This document shows positions 1 to 9,461 of a stretch of 64,000 nucleotides of DNA, in pieces; positions within the stretch are counted from its first letter, which is position 1; each line of letters starts with the position of its first letter. Origin of the DNA: Arsenophonus apicola (GTDB lineage: Bacteria; Pseudomonadota; Gammaproteobacteria; Enterobacterales; Enterobacteriaceae); NCBI RefSeq assembly GCF_020268605.1, contig NZ_CP084222.1:1364001-1428000 (forward strand), in the 5' to 3' direction. The translations under genes and the position numbers were made by a program. Under the pieces are notes generated by a model. It ran no database searches and was not told where the DNA came from. It saw only the letters and a list, made by a program, of their open reading frames with translations.

Positions 1-8
1 TAAAACGC

Positions 9-314
9 ATGTCGTCCATCAGGATTGTGCCAATCGCATTATTCCTCATGGGGCTATTGTCGAGTTGCAGCAGCACACGAAACGAATACGTTCAGACGCC
101 TCACATTCCGATACCCCCTTACCTACTCGCTGATTGCTTACCGCCAGCCATCACAGATATGATGACATGGCGTGATAGTCTGGTACTCAATGAGCAGTTA
201 CTGACAGTGATTGAGCTGTGTAATCTTGACAAACAGGCGATAAGGCGAATTGAAGAAAGTAGTTATAAAAATTTAAATGATATGATTGAGCCACCCCACA
301 ATTTAGTGAGATAG
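9..314 (+). CDS. Rz1-like outer-membrane spanin lipoprotein
   Basis: The predicted product has 101 residues. It starts with a basic N-terminus and hydrophobic stretch ending in a lipobox (LLSSC, Cys20), followed by a short proline-rich segment (HIPIPPYLL). This is the pattern of Rz1 o-spanins, which with an inner-membrane Rz bridge the periplasm and disrupt the outer membrane at phage lysis. Its place just upstream of the antirepressor and terminase genes fits the end of a lysis cassette. The partner Rz would lie upstream of the window. Identity rests on architecture and context. Confidence 0.7.
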   Translation: MSSIRIVPIALFLMGLLSSCSSTRNEYVQTPHIPIPPYLLADCLPPAITDMMTWRDSLVLNEQLLTVIELCNLDKQAIRRIEESSYKNLNDMIEPPHNLVR

Positions 315-410
315 CTCAACAAGATTATTTCGCCTTGGAAAATATTGGTTAAAAACTAAAAGCAGATAAATCTTCTGCAAGAAAATATTAAAAACGAATA
401 TTACCAGTTT

Positions 411-611
411 TTATCTTGGACAAATAAGCTGCACTTCTCCATCTGGCTGGATGAAATGACCTAATGCTTCAGTTTTTCCAAACTGAGTATCACAAAAATA
501 TTTTGGTTCATTTTTAGTTTGGGACTGCTCTTGGTTATTTTCTTGAGCTAATGCGGTTAAGCATGTAGATAGAATAGAACAAATAATTATTGATTTTGAT
601 AATAGTCTCAT
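411..611 (-). CDS. small secreted protein, function unknown
   Basis: This 66-residue protein has a signal peptide (about residues 1-22, ending TALA) and a short mature part rich in Gln and Asn with two cysteines that could form one disulfide. A good ribosome binding site (AGGAGT) lies 6 bases before the ATG, which supports a real gene. It is transcribed against the surrounding phage genes, so it is probably a moron carried by the prophage. It resembles in design two other small secreted Cys proteins in the window (1862-2072 and 37244-37438). I do not recognise a family. Confidence 0.55.
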   Translation of the reverse strand: MRLLSKSIIICSILSTCLTALAQENNQEQSQTKNEPKYFCDTQFGKTEALGHFIQPDGEVQLICPR

Positions 612-726
612 TTGTAACTCCTATTTGGTTAATGAAATAATATTCAAAGTATCGTTCAGATATTAAATATTTCAACTAATTTTCGTTACTGCGCCCTCAC
701 TGCGCATTAATCAAACACAGAACCTA

Positions 727-823
727 ACAGAAAGTCGAGCCTGAGAATTGCCGTTTAAAATGGTACTTTTCTGTGGGCGGCTTTTCTGTGTGAGCAGGCT
801 CGACTTTCTGTAAGGAAAAGTAC
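727..823 (+). promoter_or_regulatory. long-stem leader upstream of antirepressor
   Basis: A perfect 17-bp inverted repeat (727-743 with 795-811) encloses two direct copies of CTTTTCTGTG (766-775 and 781-790). The loop also contains GTACTTTTC (764-772), the complement of GAAAAGTAC (815-823), which holds the Shine-Dalgarno of a 13-codon reading frame starting at 824 (MKAVTTMSNVKIY). Such self-complementary leaders resemble the C4/Icd control regions before P1- and P22-type antirepressor genes. The structure is seen directly; the function is inferred. Confidence 0.5.
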
Positions 824-942
824 GATGAAAGCAGTAACAACTATGAGCAATGTTAAAATCTATTAATTAACAATTTTAAAACTTACCACCCAGCGTACCA
901 CATGCGCAACTAATCCAAACATCGAACCCGTTATTTAGGAAT

Positions 943-1031
943 GAGCCTTTGAGGTAATCAGTTTTGCTGATGTCACTTCGATGGGCTGATTTCCTATGTG
1001 GCAAAGGTTCATTACCTAAGTAAGGAAGACA
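943..1031 (+). promoter_or_regulatory. antirepressor translation-initiation region with complementary segments
   Basis: AGGTAAT (952-958) is complementary to ATTACCT (1011-1017), directly before the ribosome binding site AAGGAAG of the antirepressor that starts at 1034. A second segment, GCCTTTG (945-951), can pair with CAAAGGT (1002-1008), but in an order that would need a pseudoknot rather than one helix. This could modulate access to the start site; that role is inferred. Confidence 0.35.
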
Positions 1032-1033
1032 TC

Positions 1034-1615
1034 ATGGATCATGTATTAACATTTAAAACACACAATATTGCTCCCTTTAATAACGGTGACGGGAAAATCT
1101 GGTTCACTAATAAACAACTATCTATCTTACTGGAATACAAGGACGAATCTTCTATTACTCGCATTTTTAACAGGAATAAAGATGAGTTTACAAATGAGAT
1201 GTCAAGGACGGTCAATTTGACCGAGACTAATAAAAACAATGAGTTACGCTATAAAAAAATAAGAATTTATTCAGTTCGTGGTGCTCATCTAATCGGAATG
1301 TTATCTAAAACCAAAGTTGCTAAAGCACTGCGTAAGTGGTTACTGGATTTAGCGGAAAAAGAAAGCCACCCAGCAAATCTTGCTCTGTTAGATATGGAAG
1401 GATTGAAATCATTAACGATTGGCGAAATGCAAAACAGGTTGGTTGCTGCAAATAAATGGTCGTTTGACAATTTTGGTAGAAAGGGAAGCGACTTAATGAA
1501 CCTACGTAAGCGTCATCTGAATAAGATACGTAAAGCAGAAAAAACAATTATGGCACTTTCTCAATTAAGACTACCAGGATTTGATGATACGCCAAATGGA
1601 GAAAGTCAAGCATGA
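1034..1615 (+). CDS. phage antirepressor-type protein
   Basis: The product has 193 residues from the ATG at 1034, chosen because AAGGAAG lies 6 bases before it; a GTG at 998 is in frame but lacks such a site. The N-terminal half has the pattern of phage antirepressor/BRO-like DNA-binding modules: a segment around FTNKQLSILLEYKD and a later RIYSVRGAHLIGMLS followed by ALRKWLLDL. Such proteins inactivate or compete with prophage repressors. The C-terminal part is basic and unassigned. Its stop overlaps the next gene by 4 bases (ATGA). This is one of three antirepressor-type genes in this prophage. Confidence 0.7.
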   Translation: MDHVLTFKTHNIAPFNNGDGKIWFTNKQLSILLEYKDESSITRIFNRNKDEFTNEMSRTVNLTETNKNNELRYKKIRIYSVRGAHLIGMLSKTKVAKALRKWLLDLAEKESHPANLALLDMEGLKSLTIGEMQNRLVAANKWSFDNFGRKGSDLMNLRKRHLNKIRKAEKTIMALSQLRLPGFDDTPNGESQA

Positions 1616-1815
1616 CTCCTGAACAATTCATTGAGACGAATGTCAAGGCCGAGTTAATGAAGCTTGGTTTTTCTCTATCTGTAGCCAGTTTAGCAACAAA
1701 TGAAGCTATTAGATACTATCGACAATCTAAATCAACACAACGCGGTAAAATGATGGCCAACTGTCTTGATGTAGCTAAACAGTGGGTGGGAAGAAATTCA
1801 GTAAAACAGTGGTAG
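1612..1815 (+). CDS. small phage protein downstream of antirepressor
   Basis: This 67-residue protein overlaps the antirepressor stop by ATGA, so it is probably translationally coupled to it. It is soluble, with an amphipathic helical pattern and a C-terminal TQRGKMMANCLDVAKQW segment. Small proteins of this type commonly follow antirepressor genes in enterobacterial prophages, but no function is known to me. Confidence 0.6.
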   Translation: MTPEQFIETNVKAELMKLGFSLSVASLATNEAIRYYRQSKSTQRGKMMANCLDVAKQWVGRNSVKQW

Positions 1816-1861
1816 ATTTGTGATGAACCTCTTCAAAGTAAGAATAGTTATGATTGGTTTA

Positions 1862-2072
1862 TTATTGTTTCTGTCTAGATGGGCTAGCGCAATAACCGTG
1901 ACCTTCAGGACAAAGAAAGCACTTATGTTTCTTATGATATAATTTTAAACATTCAGCGTTATTTGTACCTTCAGTAGGATAATCGATTATTGGCTCTTGG
2001 GTTACAGCAAAAAAAAGGACTAATGCTTAAAAAACCAATCGAAATAATCAATGCATTGGATAATGATTTCAT
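1862..2072 (-). pseudogene. frameshifted small secreted Cys protein
   Basis: On the minus strand an ATG at 2072, preceded by GGGGG 7 bases upstream, opens a signal peptide (MKSLSNALIISIGFLSISPF). The frame is lost in a run of eight T. Removing one T gives an exact 69-codon frame whose mature part contains four cysteines (AECLKLYH, CFLC, GYCASP). The length then comes out as 70 codons including the stop. It may be a broken gene, or one rescued by slippage on the homopolymer. No family recognised. Confidence 0.5.
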
Positions 2073-2329
2073 GTTTTATCCCCCAGAAGAAAATGAATAT
2101 TATTACTAATAATATCTCTTTAATTTAACATTTAAATAACTTTTTTGTAAAATAATAAAAATTCTATAAAAGTGAAATTATCAGCATTTTATGTAAGTTT
2201 ATTCGATGTGCTGTCTCAAATATTCCCGATGTTACACAAATCAAACCAGCATAATATTCTTATTGGCATTCATTAAATACACTGATCATATTGTGAAATT
2301 TTTTAAATTAAAACAAACAAGGTAAAGAT

Positions 2330-2842
2330 ATGGCACTCACAGACAAGCAGGAAGCATTTTGTCGCGAGTACCTGATTGATTTGAATGCGACTCAGGCAGC
2401 AATTAGAGCCGGGTACAGTGAAAAAACAGCAAAAGATATCGCATGCCAAAACTTAGCAAAACTCAACATTCAAAAACGCATACAAACCCTCATGGAAGAA
2501 CGTAAGAATCGCATTGAGGTTAATGCTGACTACGTGCTTAAGCGGCTGGTTGAGATCGACCAAATGGATGTACTCGATATTCTGACCGATTCTGGCGATT
2601 TAAGACCGATCAAAGATTGGCCTAAAGTTTGGCGGACAACATTAAGCGGTTTAGATATTGCAGCCATACGAGTTGATGGTGCAGAAGCATTGCTCAAAAA
2701 AGTAAAGTGGCCAGATAAAGTTAAAAACCTTGAGTTACTTGGCAAGCATGTCTCAGTACAGGCTTTTAGAGAACAAGTAAAAAATGAGCATGATGTGGTC
2801 GGAACGTTATCTAATCTTATGGACGAACTTTCACAAAAATAA
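2330..2842 (+). CDS. terminase small subunit
   Basis: The 170-residue product begins with LTDKQEAFCREYLIDLNATQ followed by AAIRAGYS, the classic N-terminal helix-turn-helix of Terminase_2 family small subunits, which bind the pac/cos region and hand the DNA to the large subunit. The C-terminal part carries the usual long helix and a basic region. The gene ends 2 bases before terL, as expected for an operon. A ribosome binding site AAGG lies 6 bases before the ATG. It is intact and of normal length. Confidence 0.88.
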   Translation: MALTDKQEAFCREYLIDLNATQAAIRAGYSEKTAKDIACQNLAKLNIQKRIQTLMEERKNRIEVNADYVLKRLVEIDQMDVLDILTDSGDLRPIKDWPKVWRTTLSGLDIAAIRVDGAEALLKKVKWPDKVKNLELLGKHVSVQAFREQVKNEHDVVGTLSNLMDELSQK

Positions 2843-2844
2843 CT

Positions 2845-4332
2845 ATGAAGCCACAACATTTAGCTTTATTGCGCGATAAGCTTTGGCGACTAAATCATCT
2901 TTATTGGATAACGGATAAAACCGGAAAACCAATTCGATTTGACATGACCCCTGAGCAGTTATTCTATTTTGAAGGAATGCATACCAGAAATATCATTCTA
3001 AAGGCGCGTCAGCTAGGGTTTACGACTGAAGTGTGTATTATTCAGCTTGATGCGGCGTTATTTGAATCTGCCAGGTGTGCATTAATTGCGCATACTCTTA
3101 ATGATGCTAGGCGATTATTCAGAGAAAAAACCAAATACGCTTATGAGCGACTACCGGCTGAAATAAAAGCGGCTAACCCAGCCAGTAATGATTCAGCGGG
3201 TGAGCTGGTATTCCATAAAGGGGGTTCACTTTACATTAGTACTTCATTTCGCGGTGGTACATTGCGTTATCTGCATGTTTCTGAATTTGGCAAGATTTGT
3301 GCAAAATATCCTGATAAGGCACGTGAAATTGTAACTGGTGCTTTTGAAGCGGTATCCAATGATTGCTTTGTCACTATAGAAAGCACGGGCGAGGGAAGAT
3401 CTGGTTACTTTTATGATTATTGTCAGTCTGCTGAAAAAGCACAACTTCAAGTAAAAAAACTTTCACAGCTCGATTGGAAATTCTTTTTCTTCCCATGGTG
3501 GGAAAACAATAATTATGCAATTGATCCGGTTGAGCCCATTCCAAAGCGGCTAATTGATTATTTCACTGAGCTGTCCGGCAAACATGGCATTTGGTTAACC
3601 GACAAACAGAAAGCCTGGTATTACGCAAAAGAGAAAACGCTTGGTGATGATATGAAGCGGGAATATCCCTCACTTCCCGCTGAAGCTTTCCAACAATCAG
3701 TAGAAGGCGCCTACTATGCCAGGCAGTTTCGTTATCTTTATCAAAATAAACGCATTGGGACATTGCCTAATAACAGCCATTTGCCAGTACATACATATTG
3801 GGATATTGGGGTAGGTGATTCAACGTCAATATGGTTTGTACGTGAAGTGGGAAATGAATTTCATATTATTGATCATTACTCAAATAGTGGTGAAGGGTTG
3901 CGGCATTACATGAAGATACTGAAAGATAAAGGCTATACCTACGCCAGTCACAATGCACCTCATGATATTGATAATCGTGAATTTGGTTCTGACGCAAAAT
4001 CCAGGCGTGAAATTGCCAGAGAAGGCTATGAGATTGATGGGCAGAAATATGCAATACGATTTGATGTAGTGCCAAAACTTTCCATTGATGAAGGGATTGA
4101 GGCGGTACGTGAAATATTGCCAAATTGTGTATTTGATGAACATCGATGTGCCGATGGAGTTGCTCATTTAGAAGCTTATCGCAAAGAGTGGGATGACAAG
4201 CTGGGTTGCTGGAAAGATAAACCCCTACATGATTTTACGTCACATGATGCTGATGCATTTCGATATTTTGCGATTAGCCGAAAAAATAAACAGCGTCCCG
4301 CCTTTGAGATTAATTTAGGAACCACATTCTAA
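2845..4332 (+). CDS. terminase large subunit
   Basis: The 495-residue protein is the packaging motor. The N-terminal ATPase shows an adenine-binding region (MTPEQLFYFEG) and a Walker A-like segment ILKARQLGFTT near residue 55, where a classical GKT is replaced, as in many phage terminases. The C-terminal RNase H-like nuclease starts around TYWDIGVGDST (first acidic residue) and includes SHDADAFRYFA near the end. The stop overlaps the portal start (TAATG). Length and motifs are normal, so this gene is intact while the next one is broken. Confidence 0.88.
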   Translation: MKPQHLALLRDKLWRLNHLYWITDKTGKPIRFDMTPEQLFYFEGMHTRNIILKARQLGFTTEVCIIQLDAALFESARCALIAHTLNDARRLFREKTKYAYERLPAEIKAANPASNDSAGELVFHKGGSLYISTSFRGGTLRYLHVSEFGKICAKYPDKAREIVTGAFEAVSNDCFVTIESTGEGRSGYFYDYCQSAEKAQLQVKKLSQLDWKFFFFPWWENNNYAIDPVEPIPKRLIDYFTELSGKHGIWLTDKQKAWYYAKEKTLGDDMKREYPSLPAEAFQQSVEGAYYARQFRYLYQNKRIGTLPNNSHLPVHTYWDIGVGDSTSIWFVREVGNEFHIIDHYSNSGEGLRHYMKILKDKGYTYASHNAPHDIDNREFGSDAKSRREIAREGYEIDGQKYAIRFDVVPKLSIDEGIEAVREILPNCVFDEHRCADGVAHLEAYRKEWDDKLGCWKDKPLHDFTSHDADAFRYFAISRKNKQRPAFEINLGTTF

Positions 4333-5700
4333 TGAGTATGTCTAGTGTTGATTTTACCCGTCCTGAATATAAATTGTTTGTGTTGCAATGGGCATTAGTT
4401 CGGACAGTTTGTAAAGGGGATGATTCAGTAAAAAACTATCTGCCGATATTAGAAGAATCGAATAAAGAACGCAAAAGGAAACGTAATAGCGATTATCAAG
4501 ATCGTGCGGTGTTTTATCCGATAACCGGTCATACCCGTAATGGGATGATAGGAATGGCTTTTAAAAAAGATCCGCTGGTTGAGATTGATGAAAGACTGGC
4601 TTATCTGAAAGAGGATGCTGATGGAGCGGGTTCAAGTCTTTATCAGTTAGCCCAATCGTCATTGGAATCCGTCTTGGAAGTGGGACGACATGGCTTATAT
4701 GTCGATTATAATAACGAGTCAAAGCAAGTCTATTTTTTTCAATACAAAGCCGAAGATATTATCAACTGGCGAATGCAACGCATTAATGGTCGTAATCGCT
4801 TAACTCTGGTGGTATTACGTGAAACAGTAGAAGAACAAGACGGTTTTGGATTCAAGGATACCATTCAATATCGTGTTCTGGCTATTGAAAAGGGAAATTT
4901 ATCTGTCGCGTTTATCGAAAACCTGCAGGAAACAGTGTTTACCAAATAGATGTTGAATATATCCCTGATCGCGGTGGCTCAGGTGCTTGGGAGGAGATCC
5001 CGTTTACCTTTATAGGTGCTCAAAATAATGATCACACTATTGATGAAGCGCCGTTACTTGGACTCGCCAAAATCAATTTGGGTCATTATCGAAATTCCGC
5101 CGATTATGAAGATTCGGTTTTTTCTGTGGTCAGGTGCAACCCTATATTAGCGGCTTGAAAGATGAATGGCGTGACTGGTTAGAGAAAAAGGGTATATTAG
5201 TCGGCTCCCGCTCACCCATTTTGTTACCTGAGCAAGGTTCCTGTGGTTACATTCAAGCACAGCCTAACATGCTAGCGAAAGAAGCGATGGACAGTAAGCG
5301 TGATTATATGGTGGGGTTGGGCGCTCAATTAGTTTCTGCTGATAATAAAGTGAAAACCGTTATTCAATCAGTGGGTGAATTAAGTGCACAAACATCTGTC
5401 CTGAGTATCTGTTGCGCGAATGTCTCAGAAGGTTTAACTAAAGGGTTAAAGTGGTGCGCTGAATATGCGGGTGCTGAACCTGATAAATGCGTATTTGAAA
5501 TTAATAGGGACTTGGTCAATCACATTGCCGATAGCACGATGATACGTGAGATAGTGTCAGCCTGGCAATCTAGCGCCATTCGTCAATCTGACCTGGTGCG
5601 TAACTTGCAAAAATTTGACATTATCAATCCGGCTGATGAGGTTGATGTGGTGGTGGATGAACTCAATAATCAGCAACCCACTATGATAGGTGAGCGATGA
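4332..5700 (+). pseudogene. portal protein, two frameshifts
   Basis: Reading starts at 4332 and gives about 190 residues of a DUF4055-type portal protein (YPITGHTRNGMIGMAFKKDP is typical). Between about 4885 and 4915 the frame shifts; the continuing sequence (VEYIPDRGGSG, then APLLGLAKINLGHYRNSADYE) is in another frame until a T-run at about 5117-5123, after which a third frame runs to 5700 (CGQVQPYISGLKDEW onward). Both steps fit single-base losses. Without a portal the phage cannot assemble heads. The joined frames give a full-length protein, so decay is recent. Confidence 0.85.
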
Positions 5701-6821
5701 GAACGGTGAATGAGCGCCTGATGGATGAATTACTTGCTCACTCGCTGTTTTCTGGTCGTTATGCTAGTGGGGTTGCTAAAAAGATGGTTAACACCCTGAA
5801 TGCATTTGACGCTCAGCTCAGTGCATCCTTAATTGTGGCACTGGATGATGCCAATATCGATGCTGATAGTTTTACTGTCAGGCGATTAGAATCTTTGCTC
5901 GCCAGTGTTAAGGCTATTAATAAAAATGCGGTAGCCAACGCGTTTTCCCTTTTAAAGGGCGAGATGAAGGCGCATGCACAATATGAGGTAGATTATTATC
6001 CCGCTTTATTTGATTTTCTAATGCCAGAGGTTGTTCTTCGTCAATATCCATTGATGAGTCTCACCACAGATATGCTTTATGCAGCGGTGATGGCGCGCCC
6101 ATTGCAGGGAAAACTGTTATCTGAGTGGGCTGAGGGTCTGGAAAAAGACCGCATGACGCGCATTAATAATACCGTTCGCAATGGGTATTTGAATGGCGAT
6201 AGCGCTGTAGAAATGGGTCGTAAAATACGTGGTAATGTCAAGCAAGGCTATAAAGACGGTGCACTACAAATCAGTCGGGCAAATGCAACCAGTATTGCCA
6301 AAACCGCAATTAATCACCTACAAGCCACCGCCCGAAATCAGTTTGCAGAGGCTAATAAAAAACTCCTTGAGGGTAAGCAGTGGTTATCGACGCTGGACAA
6401 CAAAACCTCTCATGCCTGTATTGTTCGCGATCGATTGAAATATACCCTTGAAAGTAAGCCAATCGGCCATAAAGTGCCCTATTTGCAAGGACCAGGAAAA
6501 ATTCACTGGAATTGTCGTTCGACTGAAACATTGATCACTAAATCATGGCGTCAATTGGGAATTGATGTTGATGAAATGGACGAAAACACTCGGGCCTCGA
6601 TGGATGGACAAACACCAGCCGAGACAACCTTTCTTCAATGGATACAACGACAATCCGCTTGGCGACAAAAGCAGGTATTTGGTGAAGTACGCTACCGGCT
6701 AATGAAAGAGGGTGGCATGCATCCGGCCCAGTTTTATAGCGATAAAGGTGAGTTTATTACTTTGGCACAATTACGAAAGATAGATGGACAGGCATTTAAA
6801 GAAGCTGGGATGGGAATTTAA
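5697..6821 (+). CDS. phage head morphogenesis protein (MuF / SPP1 gp7 type)
   Basis: The 374-residue protein overlaps the portal stop by 4 bases. Its C-terminal third carries the MuF-type signature: SHACIVRDRLKYT, a GKIHWNCRSTETLI motif with Cys, and the preceding alpha-helical region (residues 150-220) with ARANAT-like segments. Proteins of this family are minor head components often ejected with the DNA. It is intact. A hairpin terminator follows directly. Confidence 0.83.
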   Translation: MRTVNERLMDELLAHSLFSGRYASGVAKKMVNTLNAFDAQLSASLIVALDDANIDADSFTVRRLESLLASVKAINKNAVANAFSLLKGEMKAHAQYEVDYYPALFDFLMPEVVLRQYPLMSLTTDMLYAAVMARPLQGKLLSEWAEGLEKDRMTRINNTVRNGYLNGDSAVEMGRKIRGNVKQGYKDGALQISRANATSIAKTAINHLQATARNQFAEANKKLLEGKQWLSTLDNKTSHACIVRDRLKYTLESKPIGHKVPYLQGPGKIHWNCRSTETLITKSWRQLGIDVDEMDENTRASMDGQTPAETTFLQWIQRQSAWRQKQVFGEVRYRLMKEGGMHPAQFYSDKGEFITLAQLRKIDGQAFKEAGMGI

Positions 6822-6839
6822 CCAGTATACATAGCAATC

Positions 6840-6862
6840 AAGGTCACTTCGGTGGCCTTTTT
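6840..6862 (+). terminator. intrinsic terminator after head morphogenesis gene
   Basis: AAGGTCAC and GTGGCCTT form an 8-bp stem (one G-U pair) around a TTCG loop, followed by Ts. Confidence 0.75.
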
Positions 6863-6935
6863 GTTTGCTAAATTCGGCCTAGGGCTGAGGTAATTTAACG
6901 CGCAAGGCGCATAGATAAAATCCCAAGGGGACATA

Positions 6936-7699
6936 ATGAGCATTTTAAACATCGGTAGCAACTATCATTCATCAGTAGAAGACCCGAATGGTGGTGGCGG
7001 GGCTAGCGGCACAGCAATCACACCGGAAGTTCAGGCTATTATTGATAAGCAGATTAATGAGCAGGTGACAGGACTAAAGGCAAAAAATAGTGACTACTCG
7101 GTTTGCTCAAAAAGCAAACTGATAATTTAAAGCGCTTTGAAGGAATCGATCCTGAACAGGTCAAAGGCATTTTGCAACGTTTTGACAATGATGAAGAAGC
7201 GAAGTTGATTGCCGAAGGCAAGATTGACGAGGTTATCAATAAGCGCACGGAACGATTGCGCCATGATGTAGAAAAAAACTACAATCTGAGAAGCGACGGG
7301 CGGAAAAGGCAGAAGAATTTGCCAATAAATTCCGCAGTCGGGTTTTAGGCGATGAAATTCGTGCAGCTGCAAGTCAATCCGGCGCGTTAGCCAGTGCTCA
7401 GGAAGATTTAATATTACGTGCCAAGGGCATATTTAAAATCAATGACGAAGGTCAGGCCGTCGCTGTTGATGAGGAAAACAATCCGATTATGGGTAAAGAT
7501 GGCCGTACACCTTTAACCCCGCTGAGTGGATTGATTCGCTAAAGAAAGTGCCCCCATTTATTTCCTTCTGCATCCGGTACAGGTTCAGGGATAGTAAGTC
7601 AGGGGCGCACATTTTAAACGTTCTCAGATGTCTTCATCTGATAAGGCCGCATATATCCGGCGATTCGGTCGTGAAGCTTATCTGGGATTACCAAAGTAA
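6936..7699 (+). pseudogene. scaffold-like protein upstream of capsid, multiple frameshifts
   Basis: The reading starts at the ATG at 6936 after AAGGGGAC and ends with a frame reading GREAYLGLPK at 7699. At least four shifts are needed to join it: about 7095 (before LLKKQTDNLKRFEGIDPE), at the A7 run near 7275 (before EKAEEFANKF), near 7526 (before WIDSLKKV), and at a T4 near 7614. The joined protein is acidic and helical with a C-terminal conserved tail, as scaffold/DUF6651-type proteins that precede phage coat genes. The repeated lesions make this one of the most degraded genes here. Confidence 0.7.
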
Positions 7700-7711
7700 G
7701 GAATTAATATA

Positions 7712-8938
7712 ATGGCAACGACGGTTAATAGTGATTTAATTATTTATAATGATTTGGCTCAAACCGCATTTTTAGAGCGCAGACAAGATAATCTTGAGGT
7801 GTTTAATCAGGCATCAAATGGCGCAATTGTACTGGATAATGTTTTTATTGAAGGCGATTTACGTAAACGGGCATTTTATCAGATAAGCGGTTCGATTGAA
7901 CATCGTGACGTGAATTCTACGGATAAAGTTACCGGTAAGAAAATTGGTGCGGGAGAATCCGTTGACGTTAAAGCCCCTTGGAAATATGGCCCCTATGAAA
8001 TCACCGAAGAGTCATTTAAACGACGTGGCAGGGATGTTTCAGAATTTTCTGAGCTTGTGGGTACGGATGCTGCTGATGCTTCGCTTGAGGGCTATATCAA
8101 GTATTCCCTAGCAGCATTGGGGGCTGCGATTGGCGCTAATACGGATATGATGGTCACAGCTAATATTGCTACCGATGGCAAGAAGACCCTCACTAAGGGG
8201 TTACGCAAATACGGGGATAAATTCAACCGTGTCAATCTGTTTGTCATGCACTCAACAACCTATTTTGACATTGTTGATCAGGCGATTGATAACAAGGTTT
8301 ATGAAGAAGCAGGCGTGGTAATTTACGGCGGCCAACCTGGAACGCTAGGTAAACCCGTATTAGTCACCGATACTGCGCCTGTTGATGCTATATTTGGGTT
8401 AGTCCCAGGGGCTATCACTATCACGGAATCACAGGAACCTAATTTTCGCTCTTATGAAATCAACGATCAGGAAAATTTAGGCGTTGGCTATCGGGGTGAA
8501 GGCGTGGTAAATGTGGGCGTGCTCGGTTACAGCTGGGATGAATCAAAAGGGACTAATCCTGATCTGACAAAATTGGGCACAGCTGGCAACTGGAAGAAAC
8601 ATTTCACCAGTAACAAATTAACGGCAGGCGTAATGATAAAATTGCAGCATGAAGCGAGTTTAGGGTTATCTGTGGATAAAACCACCGCGACAGCCAATAA
8701 CAGCGATGCGGTGACCATTTCACTTGATTACTCAAAAGATAATCAACCTGTTCAGGGTGGCAATGTTGAGTGGTCAAGCACAGGTGGAAAATTGAGTAAA
8801 GCGGCGACTAAAACCGATGCAAAGGGTAAGTCCAGCGTCAAATTAACCGCCAGTACAGCAGGACAATTTACCGTCACTGCGACAGTAGATGGTGAGATGC
8901 GCACCACAGAAAGTATCACTTTTCATAAAGAAAAATAA
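7712..8938 (+). CDS. major capsid protein with C-terminal Ig-like domain
   Basis: The 408-residue protein has the coat-protein pattern: an N-terminal segment (DNLEVFNQASNGAIVL), a central region with an inserted strand (KAPWKYGPYEITEESFKRRG) and a LFVMHSTTYFDIVDQAIDN segment common in this capsid group. Residues from about 325 to the end form a bacterial Ig-like domain of the Big_1 type (SLDYSKDNQPVQGGNVEW, then TDAKGKSSVKLTAS). Such domains on phage capsids or tails are thought to bind host or mucosal surfaces. The gene is intact, with AAGGAA before the ATG. Confidence 0.82.
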   Translation: MATTVNSDLIIYNDLAQTAFLERRQDNLEVFNQASNGAIVLDNVFIEGDLRKRAFYQISGSIEHRDVNSTDKVTGKKIGAGESVDVKAPWKYGPYEITEESFKRRGRDVSEFSELVGTDAADASLEGYIKYSLAALGAAIGANTDMMVTANIATDGKKTLTKGLRKYGDKFNRVNLFVMHSTTYFDIVDQAIDNKVYEEAGVVIYGGQPGTLGKPVLVTDTAPVDAIFGLVPGAITITESQEPNFRSYEINDQENLGVGYRGEGVVNVGVLGYSWDESKGTNPDLTKLGTAGNWKKHFTSNKLTAGVMIKLQHEASLGLSVDKTTATANNSDAVTISLDYSKDNQPVQGGNVEWSSTGGKLSKAATKTDAKGKSSVKLTASTAGQFTVTATVDGEMRTTESITFHKEK

Positions 8939-8943
8939 AGTTA

Positions 8944-8966
8944 AGGGGACTTTTGTCCCTTTTTTT
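8944..8966 (+). terminator. intrinsic terminator after capsid gene
   Basis: AGGGGAC and GTCCCTT pair around TTTT, followed by a T run. Confidence 0.65.
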
Positions 8967-8975
8967 GAGGTGAAT

Positions 8976-9459
8976 ATGATTGATTCGGATAAAAATTCGC
9001 CAACATTTAATAGTTATGCCAGCGTTGAGGATCCAAAGCGCTATGCCCGTGAAAGAGGAATTGATATACCCACTGATGGCTCACATATTGAGTCGATGCT
9101 GGTGAGTGCGATGGACTATTTAACGTCACAGCCATGGTTAGGAAAACGAACCCACTTAACCCAACCGCTATCCTTCCCACGCACAGGGTTATTTTATGAC
9201 GGTGTGCCTATTGAGAATGACGCCATCCCTAAGCAACTCATTATGGCCCAGTGTCGGCTGGCGATTGAGTCAGAGAACGAAGATTTACAGCCAACGTTAG
9301 GGGCGAAGTGACCACAGAACGTATTGAGGGGCTATCACGGTCCAATATGCCTCGGGGACAAATTCGGGTTTACCCAAATTTGCCTGGTTAAATGGTTTGC
9401 TTAATGGCTTGTTAGATATACGTTCTGGATTTGCCATCAACACCTTTTCGGTGAGGTGA
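8976..9459 (+). pseudogene. DnaT-like head-tail connector, frameshifted
   Basis: The ATG at 8976 is preceded by GAGGTGAAT. The first 111 codons (SYASVEDPKRYARERGIDIP, then AMDYLTSQPWLGKR) match the phage connector family often labelled putative DnaT-like ssDNA-binding protein. The frame stops early at 9311, and the expected C-terminus continues in other frames (VTTERIEG, then SGLPKFAWLNGLLNGLLD), ending at 9459. Two single-base losses, near 9307 and 9330, explain this. Probably inactive. Confidence 0.7.
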
Positions 9460-9461
9460 TG

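Noticed and set aside
1823..1942. A 39-codon plus-strand frame with a signal-peptide-like start
   Set aside because: It overlaps the minus-strand secreted-protein pseudogene, which has a better ribosome binding site and a coherent Cys-rich mature part.
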